From positions 3,505,783-3,569,782 of the forward strand of contig BCIM01000001.1 in the NCBI GenBank assembly GCA_039545315.1: a DNA stretch of 64,000 nucleotides, in the 5' to 3' direction. This stretch comes from Kondoa malvinella. Lineage: Eukaryota; Basidiomycota; Agaricostilbomycetes; Agaricostilbales; Kondoaceae. The notes beneath the pieces are model-generated. The model was not told the origin of the DNA. It was given only the letters and a program-made list of their open reading frames with translations, and ran no database searches. Positions 1 to 11,693 of this stretch are shown here, in pieces; position 1 is the first letter of the stretch; every line of letters begins with the position of its first letter. Position numbers and translations under genes: made by a program.

Positions 1-3000
1 CACCATTGAAGACCATCTCTGTTAGCAAGAGCTCGTCTCCGGTGCTGATCTCGCATGCGACTCTGCCTTTGGTGTCGACCACATCGTCTGAATCGCAAAA
101 GCCGAGGCGACGAAGGACACGCTTGCGATGCTTGAGCTCTTCTAGATGCAAGACACTATGTGCAGCCGAAATCTTCTTCTTGACGTCTTTCGCTTTTGCA
201 GAGATGTCCATCTTGTGAGCATACTGGTCATATAGCGTTGGCAGATCTGGCGAGCTGGCTATCGCACTGTTTGCCATCTTGTTTTCGAGCGATTCGATTT
301 TCTAGACACCTTTCAGCCTTTGCCTCGGTTAGAACGAAAAGGGACTCACCTTCAGAAGCTTCTTGAAGTCATCATCTACAATGCCCATGTTATCTATCGG
401 GTCAAGCAAGGCAATGCCATCCGGGAAACGTCTCTTGACTTCTTGCACACTCTTCAAAGCGGTGTTCCGTGCTTCGACCCCCTTAATATCCTTAGGTAGG
501 AAGATACGAATATGACTGATGCCTTCGATAGTAGACAGAAGAACAGGAAGCACGGCGAACTCGCCCTTCTCGCCTGCCGGACATGGCTGAATGCCTGTTG
601 TAAAGTTCGAAGCTTGACCTTGCTTTGGTTTCTGAGCTGGGGCAGTGCCTTGAGCGATATGTAGCAGAACATCGACAATGTATTGCGATTGAGCTGGCTC
701 GTCTGCTGGTAGAGGTTTGCCCTACGAGATACTGTGTGAGCAAAGCATCCATGGACGACACAAATCATGCTCACACGAGGTCCTAAACGCTTCTGGTAGT
801 TGACTACAACACCCCAGCCAAAGTCTTGCTCGGCGTGCTTGACATGCACCAGCCGACCAGGCTGAAGGAAAGGAAGAGCATATGTTGGATGATTGAGGAC
901 ATCACGAAGGTCTTTGGCGAGAATATCTAGCTGTTGGCGGATGTTGTAGTACTCGGATATCGCTTCTTCCTCCTCGATCTTGACTGCGTCCCGGTCGAGC
1001 TCGAGTTGTTTCAGTTCTGCACGGTGGTTTAGAGAGCAGCAAAACAATGGCAATCAGTAGCCAAACTTACGCTTTTCGTACTGAGGCATGCTCGAAGTAC
1101 TCTGGAATTGATGGAAACAATGCTCAAGCATATACTCTGGACTGATGCCTTCCACTCGCATAAGGTTAAGAATCATGTTGTACCCCAAGTGGAAAGCAGA
1201 ATCGAGTCGATCAGTCTCGCCCTTGACCATGCCTTTGGCGTTTGACGGTTCGAGCTTCTCGTCTACCATCATGACGACTATACCTCGGTCATCGAGACCT
1301 CGACGACCTGCACGACCGGACATCTGAATGTATTCACCACCGGAGAGGACTCGGAGGGAAGTTCCGTCGAACTGTCATACTTGTGAGCACTCGCCGAGGG
1401 GCATCTGCTCGAATTACCTTTCGGACATTGGCGAACACCACTGTTTTGGCGGGCATGTTCAGACCCTGACAGAATATGAGCATAAATCAGAAAAGAATGG
1501 TATTGACTCACGATAGAGAAGGTCTCGGTTGCACAAAGACACTTGATCAACCCTTCTTGGAAAAGAATCTCGATGACCTGTACACCAAGCGAATAGATTA
1601 GCCGGAGAACAGACAGACTTTCGCTTGACGCACCTCCTTCAATATCGGCAACAAACCACCATGATGTATACCAATCCCTCTCTTCAAAAGCGGCAAGATG
1701 TGTTCAATCTGCGGCAACTTGCGATCATCGTCCGACAAAGCCGATATCGCATTCATGAAGACGCTGCCGACCATTTCTTGTTCTTCTTCAGTGTTGAAAT
1801 CTAACTTCGACATTTGCAAAGCGAGCGCTTCACATTCGCGTTTGGAGAAAGCAAAAACAATGACTGGCGCGTAATTCTTGACCATAATCATTTTGACGAT
1901 TTTGTAGATATCCGATGGACCTGTTCCAGCAACATGTCAGCCAGACCGGATTACGGCTAGAAGTAAGCTGACCTTTCGTTCCTCCCTTCTTACTTTTGCC
2001 CTTTTTGCCTTTCCCACTCCCACTCTTTGGATCAGCAGGATCTTCTCCCTTTCCTTCCCCAAGCGCACCCATAGCTTTTTGGAAGTTGTCTTCCCTAAAC
2101 ACACCCTTTTCATCCACTACCAGGTGAATACCATCTCCACCAGCAGGGAAAAGATAATGTTGTAACGGAGTAGGTCTAAAATCGGTATAGACGACGTGAA
2201 CAGGTTGGTCATGTAGTTTGCAGATCCATTCGGCGAATTCCATGGCGTTTGGGATTGTGGCAGAGAGAAAGACGTAGCGGACTGTATCGGGTAGAAGAAT
2301 GATGGTCTCTTCCCAGACGACACCACGTTCTATGCGAGCGTCAGCGAGACTGGATACACGACACAGGGCGGCTAACCTTTATCACGCATATAGTGGATCT
2401 CATCAAAGACGACCCAAGCGACTTCGCGCATAACTTCAGAACCGCGGTACAACATGGACCGAAGAATCTAGCATTCAATGAGCGTTGTCTTCGACATAAG
2501 CGGGAAGCCATACCTCAGTGGTCATGACGAGACACGAAGCAGTAGGGTTGATAGTCACATCACCAGTCATAAGACCGACATCGCCAAATTCAGCGAGCAT
2601 TTCACGGTATTTCTGATTTGACAGAGCCTGATCCCGAATTATTAGACAGGATACTGAATCTTGGAAGGTAATGCACCAACCTTGATCGGACTAGTGTATA
2701 TCACACGCTGCTTGTTTGCCAGACATTGGGCGATAGCGTATTCGGCCACGACTGTCTTTCCTGCTGAAGTATGCGCAGAGACGAGGACGCTTTCATTGCC
2801 TAACAGAACCGAATCATGAACACCTTTACAATGAATGAATGTGCCGAGACTGACGCTGTATTGAAGCAACAGAGACTTGCTGGAAAGGATCGAGAGTAAA
2901 AGGATAGACTCTTGCAGGCTTCTCTGGTGGGACATGGCTCGCAATGGACACGTAGTCATAGCCGACGGGTAAAGCGACTTGATGTCGAACAGCATGCCTC

Positions 3001-3305
3001 AAGGTAACTTGACCAGACGATTCCGCGTCTGGTCCAACACCTCCGCCTAGACCTTTGGAAGCAGTGACTTCTCGTTGAGCTTCTTGTTCAAAAGAATCTG
3101 CTACGACTGGTTGCTGCTGTTGTTTTGCTGCTTCAGGCTCGACAGATTCGACTTTACGTTTTTTTGGCAGAGGTTCAGCTTTTTCGGTCGCTGCCAACGT
3201 ATGTTTGCAATTTGATGAGCTTGCAGTAGGGGTACCATCCACTGCAGGGCTAGCTTCAGCAGGCTGTTTGCCCTTTTTGTCAAACACCGAGAACAAGTCG
3301 TCCAT
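1..3305 (-). CDS. MTR4: ATP-dependent RNA helicase MTR4 (exosome cofactor), C-terminus cut by window edge
   Basis: Ski2-like RNA helicase that in other fungi unwinds RNA for the nuclear exosome within the TRAMP complex. The start at 3305 gives an N-terminus [13 protein letters not shown], very like the conserved MTR4 opening that contacts the exosome, followed by a K/E-rich linker. Walker A is AHTSAGKT near 2750, the motif II box is DEIHYMRD near 2390-2406, and motif VI is [14 protein letters not shown] near 1290-1323. The arch/KOW segment ([18 protein letters not shown]) is at about 490-550. The piece at 1-300 carries the late motif [17 protein letters not shown], so only roughly the last helical-bundle part is missing. 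At least eight short introns interrupt the gene. Distinguished from SKI2 by the N-terminal motif and the MTR4-type arch sequence. Confidence 0.95.
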
Positions 3306-3720
3306 CAGTTGGCCGCAGAGGGTTGAGCAAGGCACTGTCATCTCTAACGAATGTCTTTGCTGTATACTGCTCAGGCTTGCTGGCAGTTCGTGTATGCGCT
3401 TCAGATCTACCGATTCTGCTCAGTGAAGTGCCTATCGATCAGTTCTTGTGGTCTATTTCTCTCGCAGGCGCCGACGCTATTGCACAGCTTGACTGCAAAC
3501 TTTCTCTCTTACTTACAGCCAGTTCAGCCTCTTTAGACTCTCCATGCCGAGTTCTCGTATTGTGACCTGCTAAATGTTGAGGTCGCATGTGCTGTCTGAC
3601 CTCACTCGCAGAGGCAAATACGACAATTGTGTCCAGCGTGTCTTTCAATGATCAAATACTATGCTTCCCCTCTTTTGACCGTCCTGCCGTTGCGATCTTC
3701 CGTATACCACTCGCTTCCTT

Positions 3721-3964
3721 CTACTGTTCGTCTCCATTCAGCTCGAGGCGCGGTCCTTCGAAGGCTATTCCATAAAGACTAGCACTGAGCCAGTTGACGG
3801 TCTCTCTGTCAGTTGGGGACTATCCAAAATAAGACAAGGTCAACAAGGCAAATGTCTGCACATACCGGCGCGCCTGGCTCGCCGCAGCTGACCACCGTAT
3901 TCGACACGACCGGAGACTTTAGTCTGAGCATCGACATGACCGAAGAAGACGCCGCCAGATTCAT
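3721..3964 (-). CDS. possible small two-exon protein, unrecognised
   Basis: A candidate of about 65 residues appears if an intron from GTATGT near 3862 to an AG near 3807 is removed. The first exon reads MNLAASSSVMSMLRLKSPVV and onward, and the second contains NWLSASLYGIAFEGPRLELN and stops at 3721-3723. The joined frame is open and looks protein-like, but no family is recognised and the same DNA also has readable stretches on the + strand. It lies between the MTR4 start and the small membrane protein. It could equally be part of an untranslated leader or a chance frame. The rest of 3306-4037 shows no gene I can defend. Confidence 0.25.
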
Positions 3965-4037
3965 AACTCTATAGGAGATCTCCGTCAATCAAAGAGCTGT
4001 TCAGCGAGGACGCCAGCCTTACCCGTCCACTTCGCTT

Positions 4038-4409
4038 TCAAGATCTGCTCACTGCCAATCCCAATAAAGCGATTCCCGCACCCGGCAGCGCATGAAACAA
4101 GCCTTTCCCAAAACTCTCCTTTGCCAAAAACACACCATCCGTCCCGGCTACCAAAAATCCCAGAATCGCGAGCAAAGTCCCCATTTCTTTCCACTTGCGT
4201 TGATACGCAAAGACCAGCAGCGTCAAGCCGGTACAGAGCTGTCTGACACCCATGAGAGAGACGTAAGCCGCATCGTCGATGTGTACCAGAGGTAGACCGA
4301 AAGAGTGAGAGAAGCTCTGAGGGGAAAACAAAGCTTGCCCGCCTGTGTAGATTGCGAGAACAGCGAAAGTGAGAGAGACGAATTGGAAAGTGAGGAGTAG
4401 AGTAGGCAT
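4038..4409 (-). CDS. small four-helix membrane protein, DUF4267-like
   Basis: Single-exon protein of 123 residues. It opens with a hydrophobic segment (MPTLLLTFQFVSLTFAVLAI), then has a short polar part with FSHSFGLPL, a second helix around SLMGVRQLCTGLTLLVFAY, a third around GTLLAILGFLVAGTDGVFLA, and a last one around ALPGAGIALLGLAV. Length, the four helices and the G-x-R-x-L pattern at the start of helix two resemble the DUF4267 family of small fungal membrane proteins, whose function is unknown. The frame ends in SRS and a stop. A second frame over the same DNA is open too but has no membrane pattern. Family assignment is from memory of the pattern, so moderate. Confidence 0.6.
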   Translation of the reverse strand: MPTLLLTFQFVSLTFAVLAIYTGGQALFSPQSFSHSFGLPLVHIDDAAYVSLMGVRQLCTGLTLLVFAYQRKWKEMGTLLAILGFLVAGTDGVFLAKESFGKGLFHALPGAGIALLGLAVSRS

Positions 4410-5544
4410 GCTGCCCTTCCTCCTGCACTCCTTGGTAGCGGAGAGAGGCTTTCTTGAGATTGCTGCGCAGGTTGATTCGATACCGCGAATCCGTTCTGAT
4501 TATTCGTTTTGTATTGACTTGCTCGTTGATCTCTTTATCCGACGATACTTGCTAGTGTTCGGACACGGATTGTGGTGCCAGAATGACCTTGATTCAAACT
4601 TGATTCGAACGAATTGCTGCTAATACCAACGCAACGACTGTCGGGCATCACTGAAGCAGACGAAACGTGCCATCGAACAAAGCTGAGTGGTGGAAGAGCC
4701 CGCGTCCATGCAAAGTCAAGCTGCAGTCCAGCAAAAGCCGCATATCCAGCAAGCAGTCAAAGTCATAAAGCGTGAGAAGGCGAACTTTCCCCGCCCACTC
4801 AAGCAGGCAAGAAGGTGCTAGATGCCTTATGACTGAGCTCTACGCTGTTGATTCCCGTTGGACCGCTCGTCAAGCAAAGCGATTTGTTGCTACAAACCGT
4901 TGTTGGTCCAGCTCGCGAGCATATCAAGAGGTCGCTGATCTGTCTTCTGAAGCAACCTCATGGCTGGGTCGCTGCGAAAATTTCTCATGCGATCAAGAAA
5001 GAAAAACGCGACATATTGTTTTGACCGAAGAACATACCAAACATCCAGCTGGTTGCTCTCAGCTTTTCGGCGGCGATGATCTCTTGTGGCAGTTATCTTG
5101 CTGCGGACTGTCGCATAAGCAGATTCAGCAGGGCGTGGGACTCGTGTGCCAACGATAGAAAACAGATTATCAAGCTTGGTCGGGACTCATCCAATACGGG
5201 ATCCCCAGTCCTTGAACACGGAATCTTCTCTTCGATGCTGTATGTATACGTGTGCTACCGAGCAACTCTGGCATCCGCGGTCTTTCATCCCTATTTATAG
5301 ACCACATGTTGATGCTTCCCTCATGCGGACATATCAACGCTGCACGTAGTAGTCAACGTTGTATTCGAGCCTTGGTATCTCTAGAGGCGCCATATCGCCG
5401 AATCGGCCGTTCTTGCTCCCTTTGTCTTTCGCTGAATAGCTGGCTCGGCTGACCGGCCATCACTGCCTCGCTCTCTCTGGCCTGCTCTGCCGTTCCGCCC
5501 CTCTTGCTCTTGACCAGCATAAACTTCTAAGAATCTCTTGCCTG
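4410..5544. other. intergenic, 1.1 kb, no gene seen
   Basis: Divergent promoter region between the small membrane protein (-) and the zinc-finger gene (+). The open frames here are short, show no family pattern and do not join well by splicing. No tRNA A/B box pair was found. Confidence 0.5.
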
Positions 5545-7142
5545 ATGTCTCATTCGTCTCAACAGCCGACCGGATCTTCGTCCGAATTACCATTCAATGT
5601 AAGAAGCCTCCCGAACGATAGCTTCCAGCGAAGTCTGACGGCTGTCAACAGCGCCATCGCCCAAGCGATGTCGCGGGTAACTGTCAACATTGTCTGCACC
5701 CGCGGGACGAGGTCGGTTCTTCGTTGACCGACTTGGCACCTATTGACAGCCGTGATGCAGCACGATACCGTAATCGATTGTCGTCTGACTGGTCGAAGTG
5801 TATGGACAGCTTTATACGTAAGCCGTCTGGAGCGCAAGGCCAGCTTGATGTTTAAGATAATGCTCCAGGCCTCAGCTTCCCGTCAAGCTGCACCGCCTCG
5901 AAGTCCTACGCCAGCGGCCCAGGGACACCTTCCCGTCAGCCGAGGCTTCGCGTCCCAAGCTGCTGTTCAGGGCCAAGGGCAAAGCTTTCAGCGACAGCCC
6001 GTCACTACTCATCCAGTTCCATTGACACAGCCTCAACTTCGTTTCGGGGCCAATCAGGCATCTTCTCGAGCCCCTCTTCCTCCGCCAGCTATTCGCAGCC
6101 ATCAAGGAGCTGTCTTTCCACTCCCACTGCAGCCCCTGTCTAGCTATCCGCACGCTTTTCCTCGACGCCCCTCCACAAACGAAGTCTATGCACAGAATCC
6201 TCGGCAGCCACATAATACTACACCGTCGCAGCAGCGTGAAGGGCACTCCCAAGTCGTCGAGCCATCTCATCAGACTCCTCCCCTTCCTCCAAGCTATCCG
6301 CAAGGCACCAAGCGAACAGCTCCAGTCACACCTCCGACGCGAGGATTACAGTCTACAGCTGCTACAGGCCCTGAGCTTCCTCGCGACAAGCGCCGAGCTG
6401 TTTCTCCTCTTCCATCTTCCCTTGCGAATCCAGGACAATATACTTCCGCGCATCAAGCAGCAATTACGCCTGTGAAGCAAAACCCACAGGCTGCAATTCC
6501 TACGGAGGCCAACCGGGCATCTCCTCAGCCTTCTTCGAGTGATCCAAATCAAGGACTAAGCTCCACGCCAGCTCCTACGTGGTTCGTATGTGAACACACA
6601 GGTTGCGAAGAGGCTTTCAAAAGTATTGCAGAAGTAGGTTTGAGCTCAAGGAGCGTAGACGTTGGCTAATTTTCTGAGGTCAGATTCAGCACCATCAGTT
6701 GGTCAACTCCAGTCACAAGGGAATGCACTATCTGTGCTCTAATACTGGGTGCAATGAGAAGTTCTCGAACGTGAAAGATGTCAGTCGAACCTTTTCATTT
6801 GCTCACATCTCTGCTCACCGGCAGCTCAGGCTCAAGCTCACAGGCAAAGAAAGCACCTAATATTGCCCTGCAAAGTGCCCGGGTGCGAGAAGGTGTATTA
6901 CAACGCCAATACTGTGAGTCACGCCTGTATCGGCAACGTAGAATTGTGCTGACTGTGGCTCACTCAGTTGCGCGAACATCAGGGGAAACCGCATCAATTC
7001 GCTTGTCAGTGCGGAAGATGTTTCACGAACGAGAGAGAGGTGAGTAGCTGATTCTATCTGTGCTACTACAAGCAAGCTCAGATCTGATGTGGTGCAGTTG
7101 AAGACCCATAACAAGTCCAGCTGCACCCCACTTGTTGCGTGA
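5545..7142 (+). CDS. C2H2 zinc-finger protein, probable transcription factor
   Basis: Long proline/serine/glutamine-rich N-terminal half, typical of a disordered activation or interaction region, followed by a C-terminal cluster of zinc fingers. Finger 1 begins WFVCEHTGCEEAF near 6581. Finger 2 has CSNTGCNEKF and ends with spaced His residues. Finger 3 has CKVPGCEKVYYNAN followed by LREHQGKPH. Finger 4 is CQCGRCFTNERE and KTHNKSSC. The C-x4-C spacing of the first three is the TFIIIA type. Two introns lie near the 5' end (about 5679-5750 and 5815-5870) and several more cut through the fingers. The protein ends in PLVA at 7142, so the fingers are at the very C-terminus. DNA-binding is inferred and no target is known. 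Confidence 0.8.
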
Positions 7143-7324
7143 CCAGCCATTGACGACCTGCACTTCTATCTCTCATGTTTGTAATTCATGCAATATACTT
7201 GACTTCGATGCCCTGCCCGAATGATTCATGACGCTGGCATTGAAATAGCTTTTGTAAGCTTGAAAGCCCGTGACTGATTTCGACGTGGCTCTCTCTCTCC
7301 ACCGCCACTCACCAAACACACAAA

Positions 7325-7878
7325 ATGAGCCCAAAGGAAGTAGTTGACCAGGTGAGTAGCTCGGAGTGCTTCAGGACACCAATTTCATTACTTTCGCACA
7401 GCAAATTGAGGACCAGTGAGTTGACTCTGGCCGTTTCATCAGCGTCATGCTGAGATGCGCGGAAAGCTTCATCATGGTCTTGTGAGCGCTTTCCCATCTT
7501 CCGTATGATAGTCACTGAGAATTTTGGGGTCCAGCTCCAAGTCCTACTGCCCATACTGCAACCAAACCAAGAAATTGCTCAAGGAACTCGGACTCTCAGG
7601 CGACAAAGAGCCATACTATGTCGAGCTGTACGTCTCTTCATGCATCTCTTCGTGATCTACTGATTGTCTCGCAGTGACCAAGTCGAGGATGGCGGAGAAC
7701 AGCAAAGCTATCTAGCTTCAAAGACGGGACAGAGGACCGTGCCTAGCGTCTTGTAAGTACCGTCTTTTGCCTCTTACTAAACTGACCGCGATATAGCATC
7801 AACAAGAAGCACATCGGTGGTAACTCCGACTTGCAAGCTTTGGCCAAGTCTGGCGAACTCAAGAAGTTGGTCGCCTAG
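7325..7878 (+). CDS. dithiol glutaredoxin
   Basis: Small thiol-disulfide oxidoreductase that uses glutathione to reduce disulfides and mixed disulfides. The active site SYCPYCNQTKKLL is complete, with both cysteines of a dithiol (Grx1/Grx2) enzyme rather than the CGFS monothiol type. The later TVPSVFINKKHIGG contains the cis-proline TVP and the glutathione-binding region. The start MSPKEVVDQ is followed by four introns of about 45-65 bases. After splicing the length is about 105 residues, normal for the class. No presequence is visible, so the cytosol is likely. The gene converges on the HAD-type gene with 96 bases between the stop codons. Confidence 0.9.
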
Positions 7879-7974
7879 GCTTAGTACAAGCAGGCGAATG
7901 TCAAAGGAATGCAACGAAGCATGATGTCAAGCTCTCTCTGCTGTGCACTGTTCTTTCTCTGTTCTTGTTTGGCT

Positions 7975-9055
7975 TCACTTTGCTACAACCTTTTCCGCGA
8001 GCTCCAACAAATCTTGCGCATAAAAAGTGGGCTTGCCGAAGATCGCTTCAGCCGGATCATGTTCCTGTGTCTCCACTCAGATTTACCCTCCTGTTCATGA
8101 TTGACGGCTCACCTCAAAATCAACGTAAGCAGTCTTGAACCCAACTTTTGCAGCAGCTGCCAAATCCCAAGAGTGCGCAGCGAAGAAGACCATGTCCGCC
8201 CTAAACTTATCAGCTTCATCTCCTGCACCTTCAAAGGACCTACTTTTCCCCATTCAAAATCCGTTTCTTGACACCCTCATATACCTCGGTGTTGGGTTTC
8301 GCAATCTTAAACTCGTCACAACTAATGACTTGCGTATCCAAATCACCCAGAAAGTTTCCATCACCTGTCTTGTCGGCCTGCTTGTATAAACCTTGGGTAT
8401 TCTCTTTCCCTCCATTGGTGAATGCATAACATTCGTAACCCTCTTGTCGCAAGAGTTGAATGCATTCTATGAGATGTTTGCGGGGTTCCATGCTTTTGAG
8501 GCAGGACATGAGCTTGTCTAGATCTTCTGATTGCAGCTCCGGTGTGGGAGAGAGGGATTCAAAGGCTGTGAGAAGTTGTCGGGGAAGGATGGCTTTGAAG
8601 ACTTGGGCAATCCTATGGGCTTGTCAAACTGATGAGTGTAGGAAGAAGAGTGGACGCTTACGGGGTGTAAGAGTTCATCATTGATAGGAACTGCCTCGGA
8701 TCAGTCTCTGGTTCGATCAGAATAGTTCTGGCTCACAGCAAAGTCTCGTCTGATGCAATACCATCAGTGGTATGCAGAGCAAGAGCGAAGGTAGGCAGCT
8801 TACTGCGCGCAATAGTACCCTTACGTTGGCAATTAGCCAGCTTTTGACTCTACTAGGTGACATACTCACAGCCCATGACGAAAGCAGTAGGTGAGATGCC
8901 AGCTTGCTTCAACAGTGCGCCGTACAAATTCTCCGTTGTCGCGATCATGTTTTCAAAGCCGAAGCTCGTTCCAAGGCTGGTAGCAGCATCAGCTCACATC
9001 TCGCGCGGTAAAATCAATCATACACATCAAATACAGCAATCTTTCGTGTAGCCAT
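7975..9055 (-). CDS. HAD-superfamily hydrolase, haloacid dehalogenase-like (type II)
   Basis: The start MATRKIAVFD at 9055 leads, through an intron that must be spliced after GT of the next codon, to the HAD motif I FDVLGT with its nucleophilic Asp. Motif II is the Thr in YAFTNGG (near 8415). Motif III is the Lys in FKIAKPNTEVYEG (near 8290). Motif IV lies in MVFFAAHSWDLAAAAKVGFK (near 8150-8200), the pattern seen in L-2-haloacid dehalogenases. The last exon ends LLELAEKVVAK. Fungal members of this group are often annotated as 2-haloalkanoic acid dehalogenases, but the true substrate is unknown. It shares a 194-base divergent promoter with the hemerythrin-like gene. Confidence 0.8.
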
Positions 9056-9249
9056 CTCTCTGCTTGCTCGTTTGGAAGGTGGAGACTTGCAGATCCCACA
9101 GGTCAAGCGGGGCAGCTTATCTCCGATAAACCCGTCAGCATTATCAATCACCTGTTGCGACCATTCTGCTGTATCTATTCGTCCTGTTGGCGCTCCTACC
9201 GGCCATTCTGTCACTTCGAGCTGCAACCTGCCGTTTGCCTATTGCAAGA

Positions 9250-10148
9250 ATGTCAACTATAGCATTGGACAGCGCTAACAAGATAGAATCAACTCCTGCT
9301 GTTGAGGAAGTTCAGCTTTCAGCGCAAGAGAAACGGATTTATGGAAGGCTGCAGCATGATATGATCCAATACCATGTAATTGGTCCTGTCCCAGCGAAGT
9401 GAGGAGAGCTGATGTATGTATACGCAGGACCGCTTCCGGAATCATTTCAACGAGATATACAAGGTCTGCTTGCACCACAAGGCTATCATGAGCGTAAAGG
9501 CTGATAGTGAGATAGTTTGCAGATAAGCCTGAACGATTAGCGATGAACACTCAGGTAGGGCAGCACAACGATAGCTGTGTAATACTGACTGCCTGTTTAG
9601 AGCTACCTACGCTATTCGGCGACTCTTCATCATCATCTGGCTATGCATCACTCGATAGAAGAGCGATACATCTTTGTACGTCCATGTCTGGATCCCCTTT
9701 CTGCTCCTGCTGAAACTGTTCTTTACAGCCTGTACTAGCCAAAAAAATGCCCGAATTCGTAAGCTCTTCTACCAATTCCCGTCAGTTCCGGGTCTCACAC
9801 TGCAAGCAGAAGCACGATCACCACGATGAGCACAAGAAGATTCATAAAGGTCTAGACAAGTACGAAGCCTACATCGAGTCTGTGCAAAAGAAGGAAAAGG
9901 ACTATGACCCGAGTGATTTCCGGGAGATTATGGACAGCTTTAAAGAGATATTGTTCTATCGTACGTAATTATCTCTAAGGCAAGCTTCTGGCTGATTGTG
10001 GGGAATAGATCTGGATGCAGAAGTAAATTCACTGAGAGCAGAGAACATGAAGAAATGTGAGCTGTCTTTTTACTCTATACACCGGTATTTCTGATCGAAG
10101 TCGGATGTAGACTGGTCCGTAAAAGAGATGAACGCTATACCGATATGA
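9250..10148 (+). CDS. hemerythrin/HHE-domain protein
   Basis: Predicted four-helix di-iron-binding protein of the hemerythrin HHE family. The spliced product has HFNEIYK, then LHHHLAMHHSIEERYIFPVL, then HDHHDEHKKIHKGLDKYEAY, and a last FYHLDAEV. These supply the spaced His/Glu ligands in four helices expected for an HHE domain. Seven exons are joined by short introns. One acceptor must be the upstream AG so that the exon reads FADKPERLAMNTQ. The start chosen is MSTIALDSANK at 9250. An in-frame ATG at 9187 adds MALLPAILSLRAATCRLPIA, which is basic, lacks acidic residues and could be a mitochondrial presequence. Oxygen, iron or stress roles are known for the family; the role here is inferred only. 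Confidence 0.85.
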
Positions 10149-10249
10149 GCTTGTTCGCTAGTTCGGAATGTACACTTGTGGATAGACGCATAGATTTTAG
10201 GGGATTTACATTGTCATTGCTCGATAGTCTGTCTCTACATTATTGCGAT

Positions 10250-11489
10250 CTACTGCTTGACCTGTTCTCCACTTGTAGCGCCTTCTGTACCCTTTGCTAT
10301 GTGGTAAGGTACACTAGTAGCAAGGAATGCTTCGCCTACATTCAAAATTAGCATTAAGCCGTTGAATGGGGCTGAAGGTGGACGTACTAGCGGCATTGCC
10401 TGTGTTCTCTGCAGTGGTCGTAGCTTGTGATGAGAGCTTGGCTGCATCTCCACCGAATTCATGTTGGATCGTGTCTTGAGCCGCTTCTTTCGCAGAGTTG
10501 TAAAAGCTCGTGAAGCTGTATTCCGATTAATGCGTGATCTGAATAAGCAAAAATTGAACTGACCCAGCAGCAATACCAGCACCAACACTGCTCAAGCTCG
10601 CCGAAACGCTACTCGCGCCCGCTTTCAGCTTCTCTGCCGTATCTTTGACTTTGTGGTCGTTCATAATGCCCGATTCCCCATGCAGCATCTCGTTATCCTT
10701 TGTCTGATTCTGAACAAAGCTAGAGATCTTGGCTCCAGCAGTGACAGCAGCGTTGCCGACAACTTTAGAGAATTCTGCGCTGTATTCGGCTGCGACTTGA
10801 CTGTATTCAACGGCTCGATCGGCCAGGGTGTGCGTTCCGTCGCTGAATTTGCCAACGTCACCGCCTGAGGTGGAGGAATTGTGCTTGTTGGCTTTGGCTT
10901 TGATCTCGCTGGCTGCGTCCGCGCCGTATTCAGCTATCATTGCCTCGAGTCCTTCTGCCTCTGATAAGCCTGGATTTGCATGCAATAGAGTATAGCTCAC
11001 CAGTCTTGAGGAATCCTCGTTCGATCAAGATCCCTTCAAAAGCATCACGCTGTTTCATAGCTTCGCTGTTTTGTTCAATCACATTTTCTGGTAGCAACAC
11101 CTTGACATAGGTTTTGGCCGTAGCGTCATTCTCGGGCAAGAAGGGAGAAAAGACGTAGATTCGCTGGCTTTCGCTGTGCGTGTAGAAAGGGTGCGAATTG
11201 TCCAATGCGAAACTGATGACAAGGCGGATGAGCGATGTTGCTACCTACTAAAGTAATGCCACGCTTACGCTGCAGTACCACAGACTAGTTTCAGCTGTGA
11301 TGCGTTTTCTGAAGCTGCCAACAGCGCCAGAGGTCCATCGGAAAGAGGAATGTCAGTTTTGGACGCATCAGAGCTTCCAGGCAGATACTGCGAAACCTTT
11401 TAAGCAGCATGATCAGACACACAACCAGATATACACACGACGATTGCGCTCACCTGGCAGCCTTGAATCTCAATAAGTTGTTCAGTCAT
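10250..11489 (-). CDS. senescence/spartin-domain protein
   Basis: Starts MTEQLIEIQGCQ at 11489. An N-terminal part with YLPGSSDASKTDIPL and FYTHSESQRIYVFSPFLPEN is followed by the senescence domain, rich in Ala/Gly/Ser helices: ADRAVEYSQVAAEYSAEFSK, GAKISSFVQNQTKDN, AGASSVSASLSSVGAGIAAG and NSAKEAAQDTIQHEFGGDAA. This order resembles spartin and plant senescence-associated proteins, which associate with lipid droplets or endosomes. It ends with TEGATSGEQVKQ at 10250. Four short introns. There is no MIT domain that I can see at the N-terminus, as in other fungal members. The cellular role is inferred from the family. Confidence 0.75.
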
Positions 11490-11693
11490 GTTCGGTAATG
11501 AAGTCACTGTTAGCGTTCAAGAATACGTGCAGCACCCGAACGCGAGTACAAGGCAAGCAATAGAATCGTGTAATGCATATGAGCTATGGTACAATCTAGA
11601 TATTAACACCAGTACAAAACCCAAAGAAGCAATCAGAACGAGCTGTCCTCAAGGTCAGACACAGGTCGCTGAAGATGATACAAGCTAACCAGC

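Noticed and set aside
4590..4620. GTTCGAATC-like element resembling a tRNA B box (- strand)
   Set aside because: No matching A box, acceptor stem or cloverleaf could be drawn.
5872..6552. Arg-rich frames on the (-) strand opposite the zinc-finger gene
   Set aside because: Mirror frames of the Pro/Ser-rich coding strand, as expected from codon composition.
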